Shown here one piece after another: positions 33,656 through 44,865 of a stretch of DNA of 64,000 nucleotides. This DNA comes from Aquatica leii (taxonomy: Eukaryota > Arthropoda > Insecta > Coleoptera > Lampyridae), in assembly GCA_035610365.1 (NCBI GenBank), contig CM069435.1:13009123-13073122 (forward strand), written 5' to 3'. Each line of letters begins with the position of its first letter. Position 1 is the stretch's first letter. The position numbers were made by a program, and so were the translations under genes. A model generated the notes under the pieces. The model was not told the origin of the DNA. It saw only the letters and a list, made by a program, of their open reading frames with translations, and made no database searches.

Positions 33656-35139
33656 AATGTAACGGTATTTAAGAAAAACAACTATTATTAGTAATTTGTA
33701 TATCAGTATAATAAGTATTTACTGTCCGCACTTTTTGTTTATCTACACTGGTATTTTTTTTTACTTGATGCATCTTTATTTATCTTAGCACACGCGTTAA
33801 ACACTTTATTTCTTTATAACAACAAAGTATTCTTAACACTTCTCACTCAATTCGAAAAACTGTCCCCTGTATAAGATTTATTCTTGGAACGCCCACTTTT
33901 CGTCGCATCGGTAGAGATAAAATGTCAAAGTAAAGTTTGAATAAAACGGACATTATCTAGCGCTGTGTACGCCTAACCAGGCTTTCATTGTTAATTATTC
34001 ACATTCATGCGATTATGGAATAGTACATTCTTCCGATTTGAGAGAAAGCTTGTATTTGCGGTAACCGTTTGTTTCTTATGTTTATGGTTTAATTTAATTC
34101 TTTCGTAATTATCTGTAGCGGGTTTCCATACCTCCACACGTGTTCTTCGTCTGTGGAGATAATTAGCATTGTGTTTGAATTGGGAAAACACTGTTTACAC
34201 CTTTGAGAAATTGCATGCAATTATTATTGTATTGGAAGAAACACTTACCGAAATTAACTTTAGAATAACCTTGCGAATTTGTTTATTTTCATTAAATGGG
34301 TTTTACTTGTGATAACATCGTATGTACGTCTTTGTTAAATTTCAATTAAGTTTTGGGAAATGTTGGAAAGGCCGTTAGCTAGTTGCATGTTTTGAGGAAA
34401 ACTAATTGTAAGTTTTATACTTTCTATTTTAATTCTTAGTATTTTAGTGGTCAGTCGATTGTAAGGACGACTGTACGTACATGTTAGGTTGTTAACACAA
34501 TTAATTATATTTTTTTTTGTTGTGTCACATTATTATACGGTGCGCTTTGATTCTCTAGATTTTCGAGATTCGTATTTTTGTATTTTAATTTACGAAGTAA
34601 ATTCGTTTCTCTTCTAAATGTAAACATTAGTCCGACAAGGTCACCTTGTGGTACGTCCTGTTGCCTAGTCGAAAGTTTGTATAGTATTTTGTCTGTGATA
34701 CCGACTTACGTGTTAGAGTTTGATGAAATTTATTATGTATTTTCTTCTAAGGTAAACCGCTGTCTGTAATAAAATAAATATACTCTGTGTTACCACTTCT
34801 GTCTTGTCATTTGTTCTATTACAGTTTCGGGTAGATTTCAACGGTGTCTCCCACGCTAACCTTTCATCGTTTTGGCGTCTTTTTAAAATTTATTTTATAA
34901 TTTAGCACCACGAAGCTTACGACTCAATCACCGGAACAACTGAGTTAGTCGTCGCTCTTTTAAGTTACGAGAAAAACCACGTAACAAATTCTTTAATTAA
35001 GTTGTGTTTACAAATTCTTTTGAAATTGTTGAAATTTATCAGATAATCTAAAAAAAATTATTAAGTTATTGTGATGTACTTACCATTATTTAGGCGAACC
35101 AAATAAAGTAGATGTTTTAGCAAAATGCGTATTTCTATA
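33656..35139. other. No gene; LTR-like and promoter-like fragments
   Basis: The segment 33690-33960 resembles 41780-41990 in reverse, sharing a CGAATTGAGT block and AAGTGCGGACAGTAAA. A second stretch near 34760-34860 has AATAAA followed by a TTACA end, as in an LTR 3' boundary, but I found no partner. Everything else is AT-rich without coding signs. Confidence 0.4.
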
Positions 35140-35236
35140 GGGGAAAGCGGGGAGCATTGGGCCACGGGGAGCATTTATCCAGGGTAGATATTTTTAATGT
35201 GATTCAAATTTCCCGCTCAATAGAGCTGCCTTTAGG

Positions 35237-36277
35237 TTGAAGAAAGAAGTTTCTCAAGCTGCCTCAGCTGAAAGAGGTGAATTGGTGACTTTTGTGGGAA
35301 TTATTAGCGCATTTGGACAAAGTCTGCCTCCTGTTTATGTTTTTCCTCGGATCAGAAACATAGAGGACTTTTTAGCTGATGCTCCAGTTTCGAGTCTAGC
35401 ACTGGGAAACAAGTCTGGTTGGATGACTAACGAGTTGTTTCCTTCTGTATTAAAGCATATAGTTAAACAAACATCTTGCTCTCGTAGCAATCCAATTTTG
35501 TTGTTAGTCGATAACCACGAGTCACATGTTAGCTTTACATGCGTCCAATACTGTAGGGAAAATGGAATTGTCTTACTAAGTTTCGCTCCCCATACAACCC
35601 ACCGAATGCAGCCACTAGACGTCGGAGTTTTTGGGCCTTTTAAAAATGTTTGTAATATTGCATTTAATGACTGGATGGTGTCCAATCCCGGTAAAACCAT
35701 AACGGTTAGGAATATTCCAGAACTAACCCATCGTGCATATTTGAGAGCATTCGCAAATGAAAATATTGTGAGTAGTTTTAAGACCACAGGAATTTGGCCA
35801 ATGAACCGCTTGGTGTTTAGTGATGTAGATTTCACTCCGAGTGCCGTTACCGATCAACCTTTACCAAATGTAGATAATTCGAACAATATTGCAGAACGTA
35901 CTACAGTTATAGAGGATGAAAATGGCAATAGCGGTAATATAAATGACAAAGATGGAGAAGAACATAACAAAAACAGTGATTTTATTAAGGATAAAAATGA
36001 AGGGTTGACGGGAAATAACAAGATAATTGTTTTAAGTGACATAACAATTTTGCAAAATACACCATCTTGCGGTGGTTATAAAAATGACATAAAATATCCC
36101 ACTAAAGTGACACCTGAATTAGTTAGACCTTTTCCGAAGGCAATTAGAAAAGAAACTAAAACAAAACGCGCGCCAGGGATTTATACTGACACCCCAGAGA
36201 AGGAACGACTGGAACAAATTGAGAATGAAAAAGACAAAAAAAGAAGGGCTTTAAAAGAAACATTTTCACTAAGCTAG
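35237..36277 (+). pseudogene. pogo transposase, catalytic part
   Basis: 346 codons are open from ATG 35237. VSQAASAERGELVTFVGIIS is the segment that normally follows the first catalytic Asp (the VDETG motif), which is absent here. The second Asp is in LLLVDNHESHVS and the third in MQPLDVGVFGPFK. FKTTGIWPMNRLVF follows at about 35785. The last third is Asn/Asp/Lys-rich and low complexity. The N-terminal CENP-B/HTH domains, about 200 residues, are missing. The join to the left terminal repeat is only about 60 bases away, so an internal deletion removed them. Confidence 0.9.
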
Positions 36278-36319
36278 AAAAACAAGTAGACAACCAACCG
36301 AAGAAAAAACGTAGAACGA

Positions 36320-36683
36320 AAATCGATTATCAATTTATGATAATTCTGATGAAGAAATAAGTGACGAAATAGAAGATATTGAGGAGAATTGTAGAGAAGA
36401 TTTAAATGATGGGGATTTTGTTTTAGTAAGATTTAAAGCTAAAACTAAATTGGTGCATTTTGTTGGCCAGATATTAAAATATTCGAAAGATACAACTACC
36501 TTGAAGTTTTTGAGAAGAAAAGGTCTATCAACAACTTTTTATTTTCCAGCGATTGAGGACATATGTGAGGTTGAAAATGATGATATCATAACAAAATTGA
36601 AAGGTCCTCCAACAAGTGGCACTACAAGAACAGCATCATATTTTCGTTTCTGTTGTGACTTTAATACTTTGGTAATAAATTAA
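36320..36683 (+). pseudogene. pogo transposase C-terminal SH3/KOW-like tail
   Basis: After a frame change near 36277-36320 the plus strand reads DNSDEEISDEIEDIEEN, then GDFVLVRFKAKTKLVHFVGQ. LRRKGLSTTFYFPAIEDI and SGTTRTASYFRF follow, ending at a stop at 36681-36683. This small beta-rich tail is found at the end of many arthropod pogo transposases. Its role is not known to me. Confidence 0.75.
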
Positions 36684-37024
36684 TTTTTTCAATTTTTTTG
36701 TTCTGACAGCTATGTGAAGAATTTTTTATAAATAAATATTTTTTTTATGTGTTTTAGAGTAATTTCTTATACGTGGCTGAAGGCTCCCCATCTTCTGGCC
36801 AAATGCTCCCTAGGTATGGGGAGCTTTCGGCCTTGAGAAAACAAATTTTCAGCATATTTTTTTTTGTATTTAGGAAACATATTTTTTATTTTTTGTGCAA
36901 CCATTACATGAAGAAAGTAACTAAAACTAGAATAAATTTGTATTTTTTCATATTTGTTCAACTTAAAAAAAATTTAACAATCAAATAAACATTTTGTGGC
37001 CCTAATGCTCCCCGCTTTCCCCTA

Positions 37025-39111
37025 CGCCATTAACTTTCTGATAAATACAATCCAAGAAAAGCGACCTAGAGTTTTTGGTAGATAACAGCTAATAGCCAAA
37101 ATCAAACAATGTTTATAAAATACAAACAAAGCAAAATAGTGGAAAAGGAAATGGGTACCAGCGGAACTCAATTTTTGACCTTTTGCAAATAAACATACCT
37201 GAAAACGACTAATGTAAATGTGGAACAAAAAATAAACATGAAATCATAGAAAACATGACGCGCGAAAAACGAAGAAAAAGTCGACTAGACGGAACAGCCT
37301 GAAGGAAGAGGGTGTCACTCCATCCTATGAAATTGGGCTTTAGTTAACAAATTAAGTGTTATGATACATTTTTCCTGAGATTTTAAAATAATGGTTTTTG
37401 GTTCATTTTGCTTTGTTATGTTTATATAATTTAAATTTATTTGTTACACACAATCTCAAGTTGGTTTTACTCATTTTGCGTCATGTTTTAGTTAATGTAC
37501 TAATTTTTTTTAATTAATTATTTTGACTTCTGTGTTATATTGTTTTGGAAATACGCGTTAGTAGTTATGCACGTAACTATTTAAAATAAGTGTGATTCCT
37601 AAAGTGTAAAGTGGATAATTGGCAAAATAACACCACTAGTATGTAATTTTCTTTACTCATACAAAAAATCGTTCACATTTACATCCCAGATGGCGAGTTG
37701 CCGTTAAAAGCAGCTGTTGTTACTTTTTAAATTTACTTAAATACAAATTGTATTTTTTAGATATCCCGCAGCTTGTAAAGATTGCATATAGTAGATGCAC
37801 TTTTATTTTAAATTATACTTTAATTAGGTACACTATAATCGCACATATTTCAATATAGTATTAAGATTGGTTTAATTGCATTTTGTATGTAAAATGTTGT
37901 TAGATAGTACCTGATCTACTTATATTTAAATATTCTGGACCATCAAAACCGCTTACAATTTAAAGAATCATTAGAGTGGAATAATTTTGTATGGCATTGT
38001 TATACTGATACAGCATTGAAACTTTTTTAATTTCCCACAATTACAAAAACGGCAATTTTTAAATGTACGTGCGCTTTGGCTAGCATTTCGCTTGTAAATC
38101 ATAGTAATTTTACTGAATAATACACTTTTGTAATTTATGCCGAACGTTAATGTAGGTACAATAAAATTGATGAATTTAAAAGACGTAGTAACAATACAAA
38201 TTAAAGTTTATTGAATCAGTGCTACTTCTCTTTAAACTGTGTCAGGATGGTAATAGAATACGAAGGACCTGATTGATTAATACATTTATGGTTTTAAATA
38301 TGATTTATTTAGAAGTATTTAACTAATTAGTTTGGTTTGATTAATTATATTAAGAAAGATTTTTCGCTTACGGTCTGTTATAAACACATGAAGAAATGCA
38401 TTCAAAATACGTGAATTACAGTATGGAACCGTTACGTTGCAATTTACTTTAACTTTTATCTTGTAATTACATAAACATGTAGGTATATTTAAATTTAAAA
38501 AAAAATAGTTTAATACTGTAGACATTAACTAAAAAGGCTCGCAAATTATAAACATTGTTCTTGGTGTTTTGTGTATTCACTCTTCGGGTTATTTCGTTTT
38601 TCTATTTTGATGATTTACATTTCTGTTTTGTCTTGCACGGAGAGAAATATTATGCTGAATTTAATCATTACAATTTCATATTTAAAGCATTTGCTTTTTT
38701 TCTAAAATTGATTCACATTCAAATAAAATTAAACGTACATGTTCTAAAACTTAAATTAAATTTCTTATTGCAATCCAAACATGTTTTTATTAAATCATTC
38801 ATAATTATAATGATACAAGTAAAAAGTTTTTGTTAAAATTAAGACTACAAATTGATCAAATTCAACTAATTATTATAAGAAATCATATCAGCGATTAAAG
38901 TACGTAATAAATTACTACGAAACCACAAGTAGGCATTTCAAGTAAGCATTTATGTTATCACTATTTGTTCCACGCTGGTCTAAAATAAGGTATCAGCAAT
39001 TTAATTTAAGTTAACGTTTGCAATATGTGCTAAACTTTTTGCTAAAGCTGTGGCAAAGATAAATTAACGTGTACCGTGACTCCGACAGTTTTTTGTTTGG
39101 AACTATACGAC
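37025..39111. other. No recognisable gene (2.1 kb)
   Basis: Very AT-rich sequence. Short open frames such as 38555-38836 are dominated by Phe, Lys and Ile, as expected from base composition. No inverted repeats or conserved motifs were seen. Confidence 0.5.
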
Positions 39112-39460
39112 ATGGATCCATCACTTTATAACAAGTTGCTTGCAGCATATAATCTATAACTCACTACATCAATTAGTGAATTATTGGAAACTATCAAAAA
39201 CTTACAAGTAAGTATTGACTCTGATTTTGAATATTGTTCACTGTCGTTATATGTTAGAATTATGTCGCAAAGCTTGCACATTTTTTGGCATGTATGACTT
39301 AGTTTTTTGCAATGAAATGAAATTATCGTGCATTTGCTTTTCTTTTAGAAAAAGAAATTGATGTTACATCCCTTGTGTGCCTAACGGAAATTGATTTGGA
39401 CATACTTAAGGAAGGTGAATTTAGGTTGATTGTAAAGTTTAGTAGTTTGAGAACCCTTTG
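39112..39460 (+). pseudogene. Possible two-exon SAM-domain-like relic
   Basis: An ATG at 39112 opens MDPSLYNKLLAAYNL. A donor-like GTAAGT sits at 39208, and a pyrimidine run with AG at 39347-39348 could be its acceptor. After it, one frame reads KEIDVTSLVCLTEIDLDILKEG, which resembles the middle of a SAM domain. The first exon has a TAA after AYNL, and the proposed splice does not keep the frame. If real, it is a decayed host or transposon-carried fragment. It could also be chance. Confidence 0.3.
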
Positions 39461-39937
39461 ACAGAAAAAAATTACTTTCCAAAAGTTACAAGAAGATTAT
39501 TTAACTCGGATGGTGTAGATTCGACTAATATTCTAAGCGTAACATACTATTAATGCTGATGCGTGTACATATTGGTGTCAAGGACAGTATTATTTGGATC
39601 GGTAATATTACCAATAATTATAAATTTCAATGTAATCTAGGATTAAACCATAAACTGTAGTGATGATAAAAACATAACACATTTATTTTGAATTTAGCAA
39701 ATAAATACATTTAAACTATGTGTATATTTACTGAAATCATTCATACCCTGAAGCTGCACAAAAGCAAACATTATGACACTGCGTGCTTAAATTAATACAA
39801 AGTGTTATTACTATTAAACCTATTTATGATAGAACGCAACAATCAACAGAGATAAGAAAAAGCAGTACTTGTCATAACTATATGGTTCTTCTCTACGATC
39901 ACATTAAGCAACTTTTGAATGATAAAAGAAAACGATG

Positions 39938-40416
39938 TGTTACGTGCAAAATTTTTCTAACGGAATACCCTGTATATTGAATTGAAATTAGATTCCGGTT
40001 TTGACGCCCTCTGCCGATCTTTACGTGTGACTGTCATTTTACGACGAAATCGTTAAGCTGTCAACTGCATAAAATGGCCGGTGTGGCTTAAGAATAATTT
40101 TCAAAGATCATCCTTAATAATGGGAATCAAATTATAATTTCACTACGATCGTAAAGTATTTGAGTCGTCACCGGGTAAGATAATTGCTTCCGTTTTATTA
40201 GAATTCTGTTGTAATTTCTCGTTAATTTGATAGCCGTTCCACCACGTTCTGGCACATGTTTCTATTCGATAACGAATTATGAGGGATTAACTTCGACAAA
40301 TACTTTCATGGGACGAGTATAACTCTATCTATAAGGCCTACGGTTAAAACTAAATAAACCGAAGACAATCATGTTTCTGCGAGATTCTACTCATGCGGCA
40401 AACACCTGCGAAAACA
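39938..40416 (+). repeat. ~470-bp repeat, right copy (possible solo LTR)
   Basis: Starts TGTTACGTGCAAAATTTT and ends GCGAAAACA. It matches the inverse of 32907-33368. About 6.6 kb separate the two copies, with the pogo element between them. Confidence 0.65.
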
Positions 40417-42144
40417 ACTTTCATTGAAGGTGTACAACAGCATTCGACAATCGGGTTATGTTAGGTGTACTTTCTTTAGCAATAATTAATCATTTTTGTA
40501 GATCTTGATTTCGTGACGCATTGGTTTGACACGATTTGCTACTCAAATTTATTTCAGGCTCACTTGCCGGGGAAAACGTTTTCTTCGACCAAGTAGGAGT
40601 TACTGGATTGTGGGTAAGTTTATTTATTTATTTGTCAGACAGGTCGCTCACGAAACGTTAGCTAGTGTTAATTCCGTAATTACTGTCATTGCTTTATTAC
40701 CATTAAGGTAGTATCATTAATTATTTTGTGTGTTTTGCATGCTGCGTATAACCAATATTTACTACGAAAGTTTAGTGTTAATTCATTAATTACTCTCATT
40801 GTTTTATTACCATTAAGGTAGTATCATTAATTATTTTGTGTGTTTCGCATGCTTTGTACAAACAATATTTACTACACTATTCTTTGCTGTTCGCTTCAAC
40901 TTAACCTACCTATGTATTGTGTGTTGCCGATACTGCTGGCAGTTATGTACTGAAAATTCGATATCTTTGTGTTAATCATCGACGTTACTAAATTAAAGTT
41001 GTTATACTGGTTAATCTTTCTTTTATGGCAACATACCTTTCTCTTTTGATCGTCGTTACCTAGTAACAAACTTTGGCTACTCGAACATTAGAGTAATAAG
41101 GATTACGAACCTCAAATTTAGTTACCAGTTTGGACCGTCTGTCGTGATCGAGGCAGAAGTGTTACTTTGGAGTAGATCTGGCGCCTTTAAGCATAATTCC
41201 CTTGAACCTCCCCTATCTCCAACTGTGTGAGTTGGCCGTGCAAGGTTCGTAAGACCTAAAGCTTGTAACAGATGTTTTTTTTAAATTGATATATTATAAA
41301 ATCTATACAATTATTTTTCAAAATATTTGTTGTAATAAAATGAAAGCTTTATTTAAGCATACATCGGCTTGACTCAAAACCAACAGCCTATTTGCATTAA
41401 ATATACCTGTTTTTGCTTTATTACAATAAACTTTTCTCTCCGTGTGACTATAAAGTACTTTTCCGAGACCTCGTCGGTAGGTTTTGATAATTTGGTTAAA
41501 GATTTTGTAGATGATCTAAATTTTAAAAAAGTACCCAGTAACCATCATATTAAAAAATTATTAAATTAGATCTAGTACGTCAAGAGTTATTTTAAAACAA
41601 ACGATTTTCAGGGGCGTCTGTTATGAGTCCGTGTCTACGCAGGAAAAAGAAAGTATAGAAACTTGTCATATTATTTTTATGTGTTCATTGCCCACATATT
41701 TTGGAACACCCTGTATGTATATCGTTTGTTACGTGAGTGTCTATGTCTGGGCGGCATACGTCAAGACTGGTACTTTGGAACGCTGATAGAAAACAATAAT
41801 TGCATTCGGAAGTATATAAAAGCATTAGAAGAAAAATCGAGTTTAGTTTTTCGAATTGAGTCGGAAGAAAGCGCGTGCCAGTGAAAAGATAAATATAACG
41901 TCGCGAACGTGTTGTAAACCTAAACAAAGACCAGTTTTAGGTAAAAAAAGTGCGGACAGTAAAAATCAAGTGATAGTAATATATAAATTAAGTTCTTTGT
42001 TCAGCTTGTTCTCGTTTTGTCAAAGGAAATCGACGTAGATGTCTTAGCGGTCCAGCGTCTCCAGTATTAATTTTGTACTTTACCATGTATTTCTTCATGT
42101 TGGAAAAGTATTTTAGTGCTCGATTGTTACACATTGTACCTATA
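40417..42144. other. No gene; tandem duplication and promoter-like repeat
   Basis: Contains the tandem duplication at 40664-40877. At about 41811-41990 there is a TATATAAAAG box, a CGAATTGAGT block and AAGTGCGGACAGTAAA, shared in inverse orientation with 33690-33960. A GGAACACCCTGTATGTATA stretch near 41702 resembles common transposon ends but was not assigned. Confidence 0.4.
40664..40877. repeat. Tandem duplication, two ~110-bp units
   Basis: The units at 40664-40773 and 40774-40877 share AGTGTTAATT and then a long matching run ending in CAATATTTACTAC. They differ at about ten positions. Confidence 0.9.
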
Positions 42145-43240
42145 ATGAAGCAAATAATCGAATTCAAACGTGGAAAGCGAAAGTTCGTGAATGAGGGCTA
42201 CGGGTACGTTTTTGATCGGCTATCAGCCGATGGCGCAGTAAAATTTTAGCGATGTGAAAGACAAGGGCATTGTAAAACTAGAATCCACACAAGCGATGGT
42301 GATCAACTGATCAAGAAAATTCACATGCATTCACATGGATCCAACGCCGCGAAAGTTATGGTTGATGTCCAAGTGACAAGAATGAAGGAAAGAGCAGAAA
42401 ATACAATGGAATTAACATCGCAGATTATTAATAACTGCTTGGGAAATGGTAATCAGACTTGCCAAGGTGCCTTACTGAGTACATCTGCTTTGCGGATGAT
42501 GGTTCGACGAAAGCGTAACGCCATAAAAAATGTTCCACTGAATCCTCTTGGCGTTGAGGCACTGGTAATTCCATCAGAATATTGCAAGCATAATGTTGAA
42601 GAAGGCGAACGAAAGAATTTCTTCCTGTTTGATAGCGGACCACAACACGACCGGATCCTTATATTCGGACGCCAAAGTAACACCAACACTTTGGCAGGCT
42701 GCACCAGTGTATTTGTTGATAGAACTTTTAAAATATGTTCAAACTTACTAACCCAAGTTTATCCTGTTTCTGGATTAAAATATGGCGGTGTCCATCCCCA
42801 TTTGCTACGCTCTTCTCCCGGACAAAAGGAAAGTTACGTACGATGCACTGTTTGAGCAACTTCGGTTTTTAATGCCGAATTTGCGTCCGCAGAACATATA
42901 TTGTGATTTATGAAATGGCAGAGTTTAAAACCATTGCTGAAAAATTTCCCGATTCTGAAATACGTGGGTGCTTCTTCCATCTCGCACAAAATTTAAAAAA
43001 CATGTGGCGGCATTAGGTTTACAACGTTTATATAACAACGACGCTGCTTTTGCATTGCAAGCAGGGATGATAACGGCTATGGCATTTATTTCCATAGAGG
43101 ACATGGAGGAAGTGCTAGGTGATTTGGGAAACTTTCTACCTGAAGAACTTCAACCTGTTCAACTTCAACTACGTTGGAAGACGAAATCGAAGAGGAGGTG
43201 GACGTCGCCCGCCCATGTTTCCATTGAGAATGTGGAATGT
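42145..43240 (+). pseudogene. FLYWCH-MULE transposase (Mutator-like)
   Basis: From ATG 42145 comes a FLYWCH-type zinc finger: FKRGKRKFVNEGYGYVFDRL, then a TAG at 42247-42249 where the conserved Trp belongs, RCERQGHCKTR and IHMHSHGSNAAKV. The MULE catalytic domain follows. The first Asp is in VFVDRTFKICSNLL, and YALLPDKRKVTYDALFEQL and PQNIYCDL come next. The later segment GCFFHL and LGLQRLYNNDAAFALQAGM is near 42970-43065. The end YVGRRNRRGGGRRPPMFPL and MWNVH is near 43165-43240. A frameshift near 42800 and further ones after 42910 break it. No terminal repeats were identified. Confidence 0.85.
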
Positions 43241-43951
43241 ACACTACTTTATTATTTTAGATTCAAAATAAACTAAAACAATTTATTTGCATTTATATTA
43301 AAACTTTTTGGTTCACCGTACTATCACCACACTGTCAGTCTTTCCAAGCAGTCACGTCTTCACTCAATAAGATTCGGACGGCTGCTTTCTCTGACGAATA
43401 AAAAAGAATTTTTTTTGTCGATCTTTAGGACTTCCTTTTTCATATCCAAATAGAACCCATACTTTTTTATATCATCCATTTCCAGGATAACTTTTTTCGT
43501 GATGTTGGCTACCAGTACCTAATGGTCGAGTATCAATTTTTCAAACCAATGGTTACTTTTACTTGTCTATAAGTAGGCGTTTCTTAGCCCGTCGCAGTTC
43601 GAATTTGTACTGTTACTGGTGATTTTCATGTTTCCGTAATATGTTAGGTGGCCTGTGTCAACCAGTAACTGAACACGTCGTCTATTGATCTTGCCATTGA
43701 GATAAATGCTATGCAATTGCTTCATTGGCGATGCTATTTGGTAATCTATGGGGCATGGTTTGTTGAGGTCGACTTCTACCCTATTCGTTTGACCTGATTT
43801 AGTTTTCCTGGCGCTTTTCTGGTCTTTTCTTGGGCTTAGTGCAACGTCGTCGTATGTGGCCTACTTCTCCACAGTTCCAGCACGTCACATTTCTTCCTGG
43901 AGTTACTTGTTCGTTGAATACACGTTGCATTATTTCTTTGAAGCTTATGTT

Positions 43952-44865
43952 TGATTCACAATAACTTAACAACTACAACTACAATAAGGTACACGTGTTT
44001 TGATAACTATGTTGTCATCCTCAGCAAAGTGATATTAAAACTATAATTACGACTACAGCTAATTTATGTGACGTTTCGTTACGATTCCGAAAAACCTAAC
44101 GGTCCGTTGTCAACGTTATTCATCTATAAACATTTGTTTTTACAAATTTTCAAACTCTCGTATGGATCTTGTTCTTTTCCATTGTTTATTTTTTTAAATA
44201 ATTTAATGTCTTCAATTTTATGATTATATTCAAACATATGTAGGACAACACTGCTAAGCTAAGTGCTTTTTATAACGGGTTCTTAGGGGTTTCCTTGTTT
44301 GACCTATATATATTTGGTTACATTATTTACAACTAATTTTATATATTCCCGATTTATCACACATATCTATTGGATCTTTCGGGTTACCTAAAAGATTTTT
44401 TATGTTGTTGTTAGTGGTTGTTACTATTTTGTAATCAAATTTTGAGAAGATCTTTTAAAGTCTAATATATGTGGGATAATACGGAATATGTTTATTTTCT
44501 TTTTTGCTGTTAATATTTTTTGTAGCGTATTTTTAATATTTAATTTATGTTTTTGCTTTCTACTGATATTGTTAACTATTGATTCCAAAAATCCACTGTA
44601 TTTTGCAGTATGTTTAATATATTTTAATTTTTTGTTAAAACTATATTTTGACAATGGGAAATTCGATAATCGTTGAATCAAAAATTGAAAAGCAGCAAGT
44701 TTATGTGGTAAGCTATGATTCGAATTATTTGCTATAAATCGCATGGTGTTGATATCCTTGCGGTAAATGTCAATGTGTAATTGATTGCCCTTTCTGGTCA
44801 CTAAAGTGTTCATGAATGGCAACTTCCCATCGCTTTCTATTTCATGGGTAAACTTAATAGTTTAA
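43952..44865 (-). mobile_element. Penelope-like element, second family, inserted in Gypsy fossil
   Basis: The minus strand reads GKLPFMNTLVTRKGNQLHIDI from 44827. The RT thumb segment SNHSLPHKLAAFQFLIQRL follows, then a Lys-rich linker to 44424. A GIY-YIG nuclease segment lies near 44340-44240 (SGIYKISC then NQIYIGQTRKPLRTR), with stops. It ends in a hammerhead-like motif at 43988-44030. The RT catalytic core is missing, so it is 5'-truncated. It splits a Gypsy gag region. It differs from the Penelope-like element at 16719-18596, so at least two lineages are present. Confidence 0.8.
43988..44030 (-). ncRNA. Hammerhead-ribozyme-like motif
   Basis: On the minus strand CTGAGGA is followed by U and the stem GACAAC/GTTATC with an ATA loop and one mismatch. 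Then come AAAAC (the usual G is A) and the palindromic ACGT before GTA. It sits after the GIY-YIG region, as expected for a Penelope-like 3' end. Confidence 0.45.

Larger units (their letters stand above)
35140..37022 (+). mobile_element. pogo-type transposon, N-terminal deletion derivative
   Basis: The ends are nearly perfect inverted repeats: GGGGAAAGCGGGGAGCATT at 35140 and its complement ending at 37022, continuing with GGGCCAC on both sides. TA flanks both ends (35138-35139, 37023-37024). Subterminal copies of the GGGGAGC/GGCC motif occur at 35166-35176 and 36785-36830. The interior carries the catalytic and C-terminal parts of a DDE_1 transposase. The DNA-binding N-terminus is gone, so the copy depends on enzyme made elsewhere. 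Confidence 0.92.

Noticed and set aside
34500-34860. LTR boundary with AATAAA and TTACA end
   Set aside because: No matching second copy, no primer-binding site of convincing form and no adjacent retrotransposon body.
38555-38836. 93-codon open frame in AT-rich sequence
   Set aside because: Composition is Phe, Lys, Ile and Leu throughout, as expected of AT-rich noise. No motif, no repeat partner and no neighbouring signals.
32907-40416. Reading the two 470-bp inverse repeats as ends of a Polinton
   Set aside because: The interval holds no integrase, polymerase, protease or capsid-like sequence and is only about 7.5 kb. The one element inside it is an independent pogo.
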